Shown here: piece after piece, positions 32,984 to 41,644 of the stretch | Numbering within the stretch: the stretch's first letter is position 1 | Layout: each line of letters opens with the position of its first letter | From: Mesorhizobium sophorae | Lineage (GTDB): Bacteria; Pseudomonadota; Alphaproteobacteria; Rhizobiales; Rhizobiaceae | Direction of reading: 5' to 3' | DNA length: 64,000 nucleotides | Assembly (NCBI RefSeq): GCF_002270415.1 | Contig: NZ_NNRI01000024.1 | Location: 62,001-126,000 of the forward strand | The notes under the pieces: generated by a model | Told to the model about the DNA's origin: nothing | What the model saw: the letters and a program-made list of their open reading frames with translations, nothing else | The model's database searches: none | Translations under genes and position numbers: made by a program

Positions 32984-33904
32984 ATGAGCTTCTTCCCCGG
33001 GAAAGACCCTGAAGTCGGCGACGCCTTTGCCAGCGACCAGATCGAGCTGATGGTCATTCCAAACGCCAAGGACATCGGTGGTTTCCAGGTCCGCCGCGCT
33101 CTGCCGACCGCAAAAAGGCGGCTCGTCGGGCCTTTCATCTTCTTCGACCGCATGGGCCCGGCGATCCTGCGCGCGGGCCAGGCGCTCGATGTCCGTCCGC
33201 ATCCGCATATCGGGCTGTCGACGGTGACCTATCTGTTCGACGGCAAGATCAGGCATCGCGATTCACTCGGCACCGAAATGGTCATCCAGCCCGGCGACGT
33301 GAATTTGATGACCGCTGGCCGCGGCATCGTCCATTCCGAGCGCACGCCGGAGGAATTGCGTGGCGCGCCGATGTCTGTTTCCGGCCTGCAGACATGGCTG
33401 GCACTGCCGGACGGCAAGGAGGAAGTGGCTCCGGTTTTCGAGAACACGGCTGCCCTGCGGCTCCCCGAGATCGATGCCGAAGGCGTCAGCGGGCGCGTCG
33501 TCATCGGCGACTTCCAGGGACTGCGGTCCCCCGTGAGGGCTTACTCCGAGACGCTTTATGCCGACCTCAGGCTGGCGCCTGGCGCCAGCGTGAAAATCCC
33601 GGCCGATGCCGAGGAGCGCGCCATCTACACGCTCGAAGGCGAGGTTTCGATTTCAGGCGATGTTTTTCCGGCGGAGCGGCTGTTGGTGTTTCGGCCCGGC
33701 GACGAGATCGTCGTGTCGTCGGAAGGCGGTGCGCATTTCATGCTATTCGGCGGCGCCTCGCTCGGCTCGAAGCGTTACATCTGGTGGAATTTCGTCTCGT
33801 CCTCCAAGGAGCGCATCGAACAGGCCAAGCAGGAATGGAAGACCGGCCGCTTCGATATCGTTCCCGGAGATGAGGAAGAATTCATCCCGTTGCCGGAAAG
33901 CTGA
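32984..33904 (+). CDS. Pirin-family protein
   Basis: A 306-residue double cupin. The N-terminal cupin has the metal-binding stretch VRPHPHIGLSTVTYLFDGKIRHRDSLG and NLMTAGRGIVHSERTPE; the C-terminal cupin is less conserved. Bacterial pirins include quercetin dioxygenases and regulators of central metabolism; which applies here is unclear. ATG 32984 follows AAGGAGAG; the open frame upstream to 32819 overlaps the DUF2277 gene. The stop codon abuts a dispersed repeat. Confidence 0.93.
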   Translation: MSFFPGKDPEVGDAFASDQIELMVIPNAKDIGGFQVRRALPTAKRRLVGPFIFFDRMGPAILRAGQALDVRPHPHIGLSTVTYLFDGKIRHRDSLGTEMVIQPGDVNLMTAGRGIVHSERTPEELRGAPMSVSGLQTWLALPDGKEEVAPVFENTAALRLPEIDAEGVSGRVVIGDFQGLRSPVRAYSETLYADLRLAPGASVKIPADAEERAIYTLEGEVSISGDVFPAERLLVFRPGDEIVVSSEGGAHFMLFGGASLGSKRYIWWNFVSSSKERIEQAKQEWKTGRFDIVPGDEEEFIPLPES

Positions 33905-33905
33905 T

Positions 33906-33937
33906 GCATGTCGCCCAAAAGTGGCCGGGTTTTGGGA
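33906..33937. repeat. Dispersed repeat copy 1 (GTCGCCCAAAAGTG...GGTTTTGG)
   Basis: GCATGTCGCCCAAAAGTGG followed by CCGGGTTTTGGGA matches the element at 56625-56668 in the same order (CATGTCGCCCAAAA, then GTG, then CGGTTTTGG). It sits directly after the pirin stop codon. I recall such elements as common in Mesorhizobium intergenic DNA. Confidence 0.65.
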
Positions 33938-34030
33938 CCTAAAGCCTGATCCGCGTCACAGACACGCATTTACTTTCGCCGGCGGCCGGCCTATCCCGCC
34001 CATGAACAGAAAGCCTGAGCAGGCCTACCC

Positions 34031-35944
34031 GTGAATTCAACGCCGCACACGCCGCTTCTCGACAAGGTCCGCATCCCGGCCGACCTGCGCACGCTTGCCG
34101 AGAGTGAATTGCCGCAACTGGCATCCGAGCTTCGTGCCGAACTGATCGACGCGGTGTCCCACACCGGCGGCCATCTTGGCGCCGGCCTTGGCGTGGTCGA
34201 GCTGACGGTGGCGCTGCACTATGTCTTCAACACCCCGGATGACCGGCTGATCTGGGATGTCGGCCACCAGGCCTATCCGCACAAGATCCTGACCGGCCGT
34301 CGCGACCGTATCCGCACCTTGCGCCAGGAAGGGGGCCTGTCCGGCTTCACCCGTCGCGCCGAGAGCGAATACGATCCCTTCGGCGCCGCTCACTCCTCGA
34401 CATCGATATCGGCCGGCCTCGGCATGGCCGCCGCCCGCGACCTCTCCGGCGGCCGCAACAACGTCATCGCCGTCATCGGCGATGGCGCCATGTCGGCCGG
34501 CATGGCATACGAGGCGATGAACAATGCCGGCGCGCTCGATGCCCGGCTGATCGTCATCCTCAACGACAACGACATGTCGATTGCGCCGCCGACCGGCGCG
34601 ATGAGCGCCTATCTGGCGCGTCTGGCCTCGGGCAAGACCTATGTCGGCCTGCGCGACTTCGGCAAGAAACTGACCTCCTATCTCGGCAAGCGCGCCGACC
34701 GTGCGATCACCCGGGCGGTCGAGCATGCACGCGGCTACGTCACCGGCGGCACGCTCTTCGAGGAGCTCGGCTTCTATCACATCGGCCCGATCGACGGTCA
34801 CAATCTCGAGCATCTGATCCCGGTCCTGAAGAACGTCCGCGACAATGGCGAAGGCCCGGTGCTGATCCATGTCGTCACCCAGAAGGGCAAGGGCTACGCG
34901 CCGGCCGAAGCCGCCGCCGACAAGTATCACGGTGTCAACAAATTCGATGTCATCACCGGTGCGCAGGCCAAGGCGCCGGCCAACGCGCCAGCCTACACCA
35001 AGGTGTTCGCCGAAAGCCTGGTCCAGGAGGGCCGCGAGGATGACCGCATCGTCGCCGTCACCGCCGCCATGCCGAGCGGCACCGGCCTCGACCTGTTCGG
35101 TGAAGCATTTCCCTCGCGGATCTTCGATGTCGGCATCGCCGAACAGCACGCGGTGACCTTCGCCGCCGGCCTCGCCACCGAAGGTTACAAGCCGTTCGCC
35201 GCTATCTATTCGACCTTCCTGCAGCGCGCCTACGACCAGGTCGTCCACGACGTCGCGATCCAGAAACTACCGGTGCGCTTTCCCATCGACCGCGCCGGCT
35301 TCGTCGGCGCCGATGGCGCCACCCATTGCGGCGCCTTTGACACCACCTTCCTGGCGACCCTGCCGGGTTTCGTGGTTATGGCAGCAGCAGACGAGGCGGA
35401 ACTGCGCCACATGGTGCGCACCGCCGCAAGCTATGATGACGGTCCGATCGCCTTCCGCTATCCGCGCGGCAATGGCGTCGGCGTCGACATGCCGGAGCGC
35501 GGCGCTGTCCTCGAAATCGGCAAGGGCCGCGTCGTCAGGGAAGGCAGCAAGGTCGCGCTTCTGTCCTTCGGGACCAGGCTGCAGGATTGCCTGATCGCCG
35601 CCGAGGAGCTTGGCGCAGCCGGGCTTTCCACCACGGTCGCCGATGCCCGTTTCGCCAAGCCGCTCGATGAGGATCTGATCCGCCGGCTGGCCCGCTCGCA
35701 CGAGGTTCTGGTAACGGTGGAAGAGGGCGCCGTCGGCGGCTTCGCCAGCCATGTGTTGCAGTTCCTCGCCCATGAGGGCTTGCTGGAAAGTGGCCTGAAG
35801 GTACGCCCGCTGGTGCTGCCCGACGCGTTCACCGACCACGCCAAGCCGGAAAAGATGTATGCCGATGCCGGGCTTGATGCCGCCGGCATCGTGCGCACGG
35901 TGTTCATCGCCCTCGGCCATACAGCCCGCGCCCAGCGCGCCTGA
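34031..35944 (+). CDS. dxs: 1-deoxy-D-xylulose-5-phosphate synthase
   Basis: A 637-residue thiamine-diphosphate enzyme that condenses pyruvate and glyceraldehyde 3-phosphate, the entry of the MEP isoprenoid pathway (see ispH at 52339). Seen are GGHLGAGLGVVELTVALHYVF, WDVGHQAYPHKILTGR, the ThDP motif GDGAMSAGMAYEAMNNAG, GPIDGHNLEHLI, DVGIAEQHAVTFAAG (catalytic Glu) and a transketolase C-terminal domain. The start is a GTG at 34031, matching the family length. Confidence 0.97.
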   Translation: MNSTPHTPLLDKVRIPADLRTLAESELPQLASELRAELIDAVSHTGGHLGAGLGVVELTVALHYVFNTPDDRLIWDVGHQAYPHKILTGRRDRIRTLRQEGGLSGFTRRAESEYDPFGAAHSSTSISAGLGMAAARDLSGGRNNVIAVIGDGAMSAGMAYEAMNNAGALDARLIVILNDNDMSIAPPTGAMSAYLARLASGKTYVGLRDFGKKLTSYLGKRADRAITRAVEHARGYVTGGTLFEELGFYHIGPIDGHNLEHLIPVLKNVRDNGEGPVLIHVVTQKGKGYAPAEAAADKYHGVNKFDVITGAQAKAPANAPAYTKVFAESLVQEGREDDRIVAVTAAMPSGTGLDLFGEAFPSRIFDVGIAEQHAVTFAAGLATEGYKPFAAIYSTFLQRAYDQVVHDVAIQKLPVRFPIDRAGFVGADGATHCGAFDTTFLATLPGFVVMAAADEAELRHMVRTAASYDDGPIAFRYPRGNGVGVDMPERGAVLEIGKGRVVREGSKVALLSFGTRLQDCLIAAEELGAAGLSTTVADARFAKPLDEDLIRRLARSHEVLVTVEEGAVGGFASHVLQFLAHEGLLESGLKVRPLVLPDAFTDHAKPEKMYADAGLDAAGIVRTVFIALGHTARAQRA

Positions 35945-35987
35945 ATCAAAGTCTCAAGGGCTTGAATCAGTTTGCCGGCTTGATGCC

Positions 35988-36003
35988 TTAACGCCTTGTT
36001 AAC
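35988..36003. promoter_or_regulatory. CtrA-type box TTAA-N7-TTAAC
   Basis: TTAA (35988-35991), seven bases CGCCTTG, then TTAAC (35999-36003) is an exact match to the CtrA consensus of alphaproteobacteria. It lies 90 bp before the secreted-protein gene at 36093, a distance that suits promoter control by the cell-cycle regulator CtrA. Confidence 0.65.
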
Positions 36004-36092
36004 GCTACCGTTTGGCGCTTTGCTTACCGTGTCTCTTGGCCGTTTTTCAACGGCGCCCTGCTAGATCCTGACCAGGCAGGGAGACAAAAACA

Positions 36093-36386
36093 ATGAGAAC
36101 GCTTCTGTGCGGCGTGGCGCTTTCAGCGGTCATCGTCGCGCCGGTCGCCGCCGAAACGCGCTATGATCGCAGCCTTGAAAAGGCGGCCATGGGCATCATC
36201 GCTGGCAAGATGGGCGATATCCGCGGCGGCTTTTCCTACAAGCAGGCGCCGCAGCTGGTGGTCCTGCCGGACCCTGTGCCGGCGCCTGCGCCTGCGACCG
36301 AGCATCCGGGCGAGCAGGCTTCGGGAAATCGGGATGACGGTTTGTCTCCAGCCGTCGATCGCCGGGTTTCGCGAACCATTTTCTAG
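36093..36386 (+). CDS. Small secreted protein behind a CtrA-type box
   Basis: A 97-residue protein with a signal peptide (MRTLLCGVALSAVIVAPVAA, cleavage near AAE). The mature part is charged at first (ETRYDRSLEKAAMGIIAGKMGDIRGGFSY) then Pro/Ala-rich (PDPVPAPAPATEHPGE). No family recognised. A CAGGGAG site precedes the ATG. It lies between dxs and a convergent GFA-family gene, 149 bp after dxs, with its own upstream CtrA-like box, so it is likely a separate unit. Confidence 0.75.
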   Translation: MRTLLCGVALSAVIVAPVAAETRYDRSLEKAAMGIIAGKMGDIRGGFSYKQAPQLVVLPDPVPAPAPATEHPGEQASGNRDDGLSPAVDRRVSRTIF

Positions 36387-36415
36387 AGCATGCCGCCGTC
36401 CAAGCGCGGCGCGCT

Positions 36416-36817
36416 TTAGAACCACATGTCGCGCACGCAGCGGCCATCGCGCGGCAGGTCGTCGTAAGTGTCGAGGCCATCGAAATGGTCGATCGGCAAG
36501 TCGGCGACGGCCTCCGGCGGCGCAAGCCTTACATTGACGGCGATTCGAGTGCGGCCAGTGGCGTGGGAGCCCAAGCCACGCCAGGCGAGCACGCAAGCGC
36601 AAGTGGGACAGAACAGGATCTCAAGCGAGGGCGTGTCCTTTCCGGGGCGCGTATAGCTCTTCATCGGCCCCGCGACGCGGATGCGTTCGTCGACATAATC
36701 GTAAGCCCAGAGCGCGCCATAGCGGCGGCAAAGCGTGCAACTGCACGCGGTGATCGGCCCGGGATCGCCCTCCAGGGTCCAGTGGGTCGCACCGCAGTGG
36801 CAGGTTCCTGTCAGCAT
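36416..36817 (-). CDS. GFA-family (CENP-V/GFA) zinc protein
   Basis: A 133-residue single-domain protein of the glutathione-dependent formaldehyde-activating family. Cysteine motifs for two zincs are CHCG (residues 6-9), CSCTLCRRYG and CPTCAC. Despite the family name, most members have no proven formaldehyde activity, so function is open. ATG 36817 has an AGGAAGG site; the long upstream in-frame extension overlaps tlyA and is rejected. It is divergent from tlyA. Confidence 0.9.
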   Translation of the reverse strand: MLTGTCHCGATHWTLEGDPGPITACSCTLCRRYGALWAYDYVDERIRVAGPMKSYTRPGKDTPSLEILFCPTCACVLAWRGLGSHATGRTRIAVNVRLAPPEAVADLPIDHFDGLDTYDDLPRDGRCVRDMWF

Positions 36818-36985
36818 TCGTCCTTCCTCGTTCGGACAGTACGGCGCTCCTGCTTGGTATTGTGCCGGGCCGATGCGATGCTCGCAAGCGGCGCAGCGGC
36901 TTGAAGTGTTCGCATGCTTCGAACGATGTTCCTTGTCCCGCCCCAATATCCTTGCCTTCGCGACCGGCTTTCGCCATGAAGGCCA

Positions 36986-37750
36986 ATGAACTCGCCTCTG
37001 CCAGCCAGCCCCCGCCAGCGGCTCGACGACCTGCTCGTCCAGCGGGGCCTTTTTGCCAGCCGTTCGCGCGCCCGCGACGCGGTCGAGCGTGGCACGGTGA
37101 TGGTGGACGGCGTCATAGCCCGCAAGCCCGGCCAGAACGTTCCGCCGCAATGCCTGATCGCCATTGATGATCCGGCGCAAGGCTATGTGTCGCGCGCGGC
37201 GCTGAAACTGATCGGTGGGCTCGACCATTTCGGCCTCGATCCAGCCGGCCGTGAAGCGCTAGACATCGGCGCCTCGACCGGCGGCTTCACCCAGGTGCTG
37301 CTCGAGCGCGGCGCGGCCCACGTCACCGCCATCGATGTCGGGCACGGCCAGATGCATGCCGATATCGGCGGCGATCCGCGTGTAACTGTCATCGAGGGCC
37401 TGAACGCGCGCGATCTCACAGCCGATGATCTGGCCGGCCGCATCCCGGATTTCGTCGTCTCCGATGTCAGCTTCATTTCGTTGAAACTGGCGCTGCCGCC
37501 GGCGCTTGGCCTTGCGAAGGCTGGTGCCGGTGCCATGTTTCTGGTCAAGCCGCAATTCGAGGCGGGCCGCGAAGCGATCGGCAAGGGCGGCCTGTTGAAG
37601 GATCCCTACGACGCCGCCCGTGTCGCCGGCCTGCTGCAGGATTGGCTGGACGCTGTTCCAGGCTGGCGTTCGCTGGGCCTGCATTTGTCGCCGATCGAAG
37701 GCGGCGACGGTAATCGCGAATTCCTGCTCGGTGGGATCAAGGATCGATGA
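36986..37750 (+). CDS. tlyA: TlyA-family rRNA 2'-O-methyltransferase
   Basis: A 254-residue protein with an N-terminal S4 RNA-binding domain (RLDDLLVQRGLFASRSRARDAVERGTVMVDG) and an FtsJ-like SAM methyltransferase domain (ALDIGASTGGFTQVLLERGAAHVTAIDVGHGQM; FVVSDVSFISLKL; FLVKPQFEAGREAIGKGG). TlyA methylates ribose in rRNA and affects capreomycin susceptibility in mycobacteria; the haemolysin label is historical. It overlaps the next gene by ATGA, and both act on rRNA, so they are translationally coupled. Confidence 0.95.
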   Translation: MNSPLPASPRQRLDDLLVQRGLFASRSRARDAVERGTVMVDGVIARKPGQNVPPQCLIAIDDPAQGYVSRAALKLIGGLDHFGLDPAGREALDIGASTGGFTQVLLERGAAHVTAIDVGHGQMHADIGGDPRVTVIEGLNARDLTADDLAGRIPDFVVSDVSFISLKLALPPALGLAKAGAGAMFLVKPQFEAGREAIGKGGLLKDPYDAARVAGLLQDWLDAVPGWRSLGLHLSPIEGGDGNREFLLGGIKDR

Positions 37751-38988
37751 GCGCGCGGTTCAGCATCAGGAAACTTGGCGCCCAGGGCGACGGCATCGCC
37801 GAGACCGAGAGCGGCGATCTGTTCATTCCCTTCACACTACCCGGCGAGGTCGTCACCGCCGCGCGCGAAAAAGACCGTGCCACGCTGATGGCGGTGCTGG
37901 AGGCTTCGCCGCTGCGCATCGATCCCGCCTGCCGCCATTTCACGGAATGCGGCGGTTGCGCGCTCCAGCATTTCGAAGCCGCAGCCTATCGCCAATGGAA
38001 ACGCGAAAAGGTGGTGCACGCGCTGAAGGGCAAGGGCATCGATTGCGACATCGGCGAACTGGTCGCCTGCGCGCCGCACACGCGCCGCCGCGTCGTGCTC
38101 GCCGCGCGGCGCACCGATACTGGCATGCTGCTCGGCTTCAATCGCCATCTGTCGCCGGAAATCATCTCGATATCGGAATGCCCGATCTCGCTGCCCGAGA
38201 TCGTCAGCGCGTTCGATCGGCTGAAGGCGCTCGCCGAACTGGTGTGCGCCACCACCAAATCGTTCCGGCTGGCGGTCACCGTGACCGGGTCGGGCCTTGA
38301 CGTCGCAGTCTACGAGTCCGGCAAACTGGGCGAACACCAGCGTCGGATCGCTTCCAACTTCGTGTTGGCTCAGGGATTTGCCAGGCTGTCCATCGATGAC
38401 GAGATCATCATCGAGCCAAGGAAGCCTGTGGTCATGTTCGGCAATGTCGCTGTCGCCGTGCCGCCGGGCGCCTTCCTGCAAGTGACCGAGGCCGCCGAAC
38501 AGACCATGGCCGACATCGTCGGCGGACATCTGAAGCGCGCCAAGAAGGTCGCCGATCTGTTCGCCGGTTGCGGCAGCTTTGCCTTGCGGCTGGCAGAGAA
38601 GTCGGAAGTCCATGCGGTCGAAGGCGATGCGGCAGCCCTTTCGGCGCTCGACCGGGGCTCGCGCTTCGCGACCGGCCTGAAGCGGGTGACGGGCGAGCGC
38701 CGCGACCTGTTCCGCCGGCCGCTGACCTTCAAGGAATTGAATGGCTTCGACGGCCTGGTGTTCGACCCGCCACGCGCCGGCGCCGAGGACCAGTCGAAGC
38801 AGATCGCACGCTCGGACGTTCCGTTTGTCGCGGCCGTATCCTGCAATCCGGTCACGCTGGCTCGCGACCTGCGAATCCTGCTCGACGGCGGCTACACATT
38901 GAAAAGCGTGACGCCGATCGACCAGTTCCTGTGGTCGCCGCATGTCGAGGCCGTGGCGCTTCTGGAGAAGCCCAAACGAAGGCGGTAG
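37747..38988 (+). CDS. TrmA/RlmD-type 5-methyluridine RNA methyltransferase
   Basis: A 413-residue enzyme that methylates uridine C5 in rRNA or tRNA. It has an N-terminal TRAM-like barrel (FSIRKLGAQGDGIAETESGDLFIPF), a [4Fe-4S] cluster set (CRHFTECGGCALQHF plus Cys in ISECPISLPE), a SAM motif (VADLFAGCGSFALRLAEKS) and the catalytic nucleophile in AVSCNPVTLARDLRIL. Which nucleotide is modified cannot be told. It starts in a 4-bp overlap with tlyA. Hairpins follow the stop. Confidence 0.94.
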   Translation: MSARFSIRKLGAQGDGIAETESGDLFIPFTLPGEVVTAAREKDRATLMAVLEASPLRIDPACRHFTECGGCALQHFEAAAYRQWKREKVVHALKGKGIDCDIGELVACAPHTRRRVVLAARRTDTGMLLGFNRHLSPEIISISECPISLPEIVSAFDRLKALAELVCATTKSFRLAVTVTGSGLDVAVYESGKLGEHQRRIASNFVLAQGFARLSIDDEIIIEPRKPVVMFGNVAVAVPPGAFLQVTEAAEQTMADIVGGHLKRAKKVADLFAGCGSFALRLAEKSEVHAVEGDAAALSALDRGSRFATGLKRVTGERRDLFRRPLTFKELNGFDGLVFDPPRAGAEDQSKQIARSDVPFVAAVSCNPVTLARDLRILLDGGYTLKSVTPIDQFLWSPHVEAVALLEKPKRRR

Positions 38989-39004
38989 CGCTGTTCGCAT
39001 TTCC

Positions 39005-39041
39005 TTCGGTTCACGCGCGAACCGAAAATGATCACATTTTC
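39005..39041 (+). terminator. Two adjoining hairpins after the methyltransferase gene
   Basis: TTCGGTTC (39005-39012) pairs with GAACCGAA (39019-39026), and the overlapping GAAAATG (39024-39030) pairs with CATTTTC (39035-39041) over a 4-base loop. The two stems share three bases, so they are mutually exclusive in part. They follow the stop codon by 17 bp; a weak terminator role is likely. Confidence 0.5.
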
Positions 39042-39174
39042 TTGAGGTTTCGGCGTCAGGCGGGTTTGCCGAAATCGCGCCGCGAAGCCGCCTCTTTGCG
39101 ACCGTCTATTTTGGAAATCACTGGAGGAAGGAACCATCCTGCTCCATCACCGTTTCCATACTTGGTGGCCAGAA

Positions 39175-41562
39175 ATGCGGACGCTCCAGAAATTCCTAGG
39201 CTTCTTCCTCCTCTTCATTTTCGTGGCCGCTTCGGTGACCGGTGCCCTCGCGCAGAGCGAAAAACGCCTCGCTTTCGTCATCGGCAATGCGGCCTATCCG
39301 TCTGGTGCGCTAGCGACGCCCGCCAATGATGCCGGGCTGATCGGCCAGACCTTGCAGGCAGCAGGGTTCGATGTTGTAGGTGCCCGCGACGTCGACCAGG
39401 AATCGCTGCGCGGCGCGCTACGCGATTTCCTTGGCAAGGTTTCTGCTGCCGGTCCCGACGCGGTGGTCTTCATCTATCTCGCCGGCCAGGGCGTACAGTT
39501 CGAAGGCGAGAATTACTTCTTGCCTGTCGATGCCCAGATCGCCAATCCAACCGACGTCCCGCTTCAGGGGATGCGGCTCTCCGATGTCACGAAGTCGCTG
39601 GCTGGACTGCAGACGAAGGTCAATATCGTCGTGCTCGATGCGGCGCGGCCGAATGCATTCCCGCAGACGAACCAGCCGCTGGCCGGAGGTCTTGCACTGG
39701 TCGATCCCGATCCGAACATGCTTGTTGCGTTCAATGCCGCCCCGGGTACGGTCGCGCCTGAAGGCAAAGGTCCATACGGTGCCTATGCCCAGGCGCTGGC
39801 GGAGATGATGCGCGAAGGCGGCCTGCCGCTTGACGATGTCTTCGATCGCACGCGCCTGCGCGTCAACGAGGTGACCCAGGGCGCGGAAGTTCCGTGGGGC
39901 GCCTCAAAGATCACGGCGCCCTTCGTCTTCTTCGACCGCGCTCCGGACGCGCCCGCGCCCAGGGTCTCGGAGGCTGAGTCCCAAGCCAACCGGACCAGAG
40001 AGATCCGCGACTTCGACGCCCGCGATGCCTATGTCGCGGCCCTCGACCGCGACACGCTCAGCGGTTACGAGGATTTCGTCGGCGCCTACCCGCGCAATCC
40101 AATGGCCAAGCGCGTGCGTGCCATCATCGCTGCTCGGCGCGAAGCAATCACTTGGCGCGAAACCTGGCTCCGGGACACCCCGGAAGCCTACTGGTCCTAC
40201 CTCGATCGCTATGCGCACGGCCCGCATGCCTGGGATGCCCGCCGCCGGCTGGAGCATTTCGATGCAGCGCTGGAGCCGCCGGAGGACTTTACCGTCTATG
40301 ACTACGACGTGCCGCCGCCGCCACCGGAAGAGATCATCTATGTCGACCGGCCCGTGCTCTATTTCGATGATCCGGATTTCGACTTCGAGCCACCACCGCC
40401 TGTCGCGGTGATCTTCCTGCCGCCGCCTCCGTCGGATTTTGTCGTGTTGGCGCCGCCGCGGCCGGCAGTCGATGTCTTTGTCCTGCCGGCGCCGGTCTTC
40501 GTGCCGGTGCCGGTGTGGGTCAACCCGCCGCACAACATTGCGCCGCCGCCCGACAACGTCATCTTCAACAACATCCACAACACGACCGTCATCAACAACA
40601 CGACGATCAATACCGAGAACAATCAGGCAGGGCAGGGTGGCGGCGGCCGCACCACCGGCCAGAAGCTGACCGGCGCCGCTGTTGGACTGGGCGCCGCAGC
40701 GCTCGCGACCAAGGTGGCGCTGCCGCCGCTGCTGCATAAGAAGGCCGTGCTCTCTAACCAGAAGCCTGCCGCTCCGGGCAAACTCGGCCAGGGTGTGACG
40801 CAAGGCCGGCAGCCTCCCGGCGCAAAGCCGGTCTCGAAGACGCTCTCAACTGATCACACCCTGCCGGGAGCGAACGGCAAGACGCTGCCACTCGTTAATG
40901 GCAAACCGCCGGTGCTCAACGGCCAGAATCTGCCCAACAACAAGTCCAAGAAGCTGCTTGGCAAGCAAGGCACCCTGGGCGGCAACCAGCAGGCTACGGG
41001 AAATGCCGGCGCTGCCGTTACCGGACAGGGCAATGGCCAGCAGAACGGAGGTGGCAATGGGCAGGGCAAGAACGGCAAGTTCAGCAGGCTGCCGACCGTC
41101 AACGGTGCACCGGCCGGGCAGCGCCCGAACGTGCAGGAGAGGATCAAGAAGAACAATCCAGCTGTCTTCTCCGACCAGGGTGGCGGCAAGCCGAAGAAGC
41201 TGACGCGCAAGGATCTGTCCGCCGGCCAGGGCGTTGTCGGACCGAGCGATCAGGCTCCGGGAAACGGGAACAAGAAGTTCCGCAAGCCGCAGAACGGCGG
41301 TGGAGGCTCCGCCGGCCCGCAAGTCAACGTCCAGCGGAATTTCAAGGTCAACAAGCCGAACGAGAATCCGCAGCGCCAACTCAAGCTGCAGGAGAAGCCG
41401 AACGTGAAAGTGTTCTCCAAGCCGCAGAAGCCGGAGTTCCATGCTCAGCCCAGGCCCCAGGTCCAGGAGCGGCGTCCGCCGCAACAGCCCAATCAGCAGC
41501 CGCCGCGAGGCAACAAGAAGCCTGCCTGCGGACACCCGGGCGAGCCTCCATGCAAGCAGTAG
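39175..41562 (+). CDS. Exported pseudo-caspase with long Pro/Asn/Gly/Gln-rich tail
   Basis: A 795-residue protein. Residues 1-27 are a signal peptide (FLLFIFVAASVTGALAQ). Residues 30-255 have the bacterial caspase/metacaspase p20 fold (RLAFVIGNAAY, ATPANDAGLIGQTLQAAGFDVV, NYFLPVDAQ). The catalytic His is Gln at residue 105 (YLAGQGVQ instead of YAGHG) and the catalytic Cys is Ala at 157 (LDAARP instead of LDACRN), so it should be inactive as a protease. A charged middle part (270-375), a Pro-rich stretch with PPPPPE and a 300-residue low-complexity Asn/Gly/Gln/Lys tail follow. It is probably periplasmic or surface-bound, with a binding role. Confidence 0.9.
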   Translation: MRTLQKFLGFFLLFIFVAASVTGALAQSEKRLAFVIGNAAYPSGALATPANDAGLIGQTLQAAGFDVVGARDVDQESLRGALRDFLGKVSAAGPDAVVFIYLAGQGVQFEGENYFLPVDAQIANPTDVPLQGMRLSDVTKSLAGLQTKVNIVVLDAARPNAFPQTNQPLAGGLALVDPDPNMLVAFNAAPGTVAPEGKGPYGAYAQALAEMMREGGLPLDDVFDRTRLRVNEVTQGAEVPWGASKITAPFVFFDRAPDAPAPRVSEAESQANRTREIRDFDARDAYVAALDRDTLSGYEDFVGAYPRNPMAKRVRAIIAARREAITWRETWLRDTPEAYWSYLDRYAHGPHAWDARRRLEHFDAALEPPEDFTVYDYDVPPPPPEEIIYVDRPVLYFDDPDFDFEPPPPVAVIFLPPPPSDFVVLAPPRPAVDVFVLPAPVFVPVPVWVNPPHNIAPPPDNVIFNNIHNTTVINNTTINTENNQAGQGGGGRTTGQKLTGAAVGLGAAALATKVALPPLLHKKAVLSNQKPAAPGKLGQGVTQGRQPPGAKPVSKTLSTDHTLPGANGKTLPLVNGKPPVLNGQNLPNNKSKKLLGKQGTLGGNQQATGNAGAAVTGQGNGQQNGGGNGQGKNGKFSRLPTVNGAPAGQRPNVQERIKKNNPAVFSDQGGGKPKKLTRKDLSAGQGVVGPSDQAPGNGNKKFRKPQNGGGGSAGPQVNVQRNFKVNKPNENPQRQLKLQEKPNVKVFSKPQKPEFHAQPRPQVQERRPPQQPNQQPPRGNKKPACGHPGEPPCKQ

Positions 41563-41644
41563 GCAGGAGTGAGGCAGGGATTGCCCGCCGGTCGCCGGGC
41601 ACCGAACCTTCAAAAAGCTGAAGCGCTCTGGTCTGGTAGGCCGC

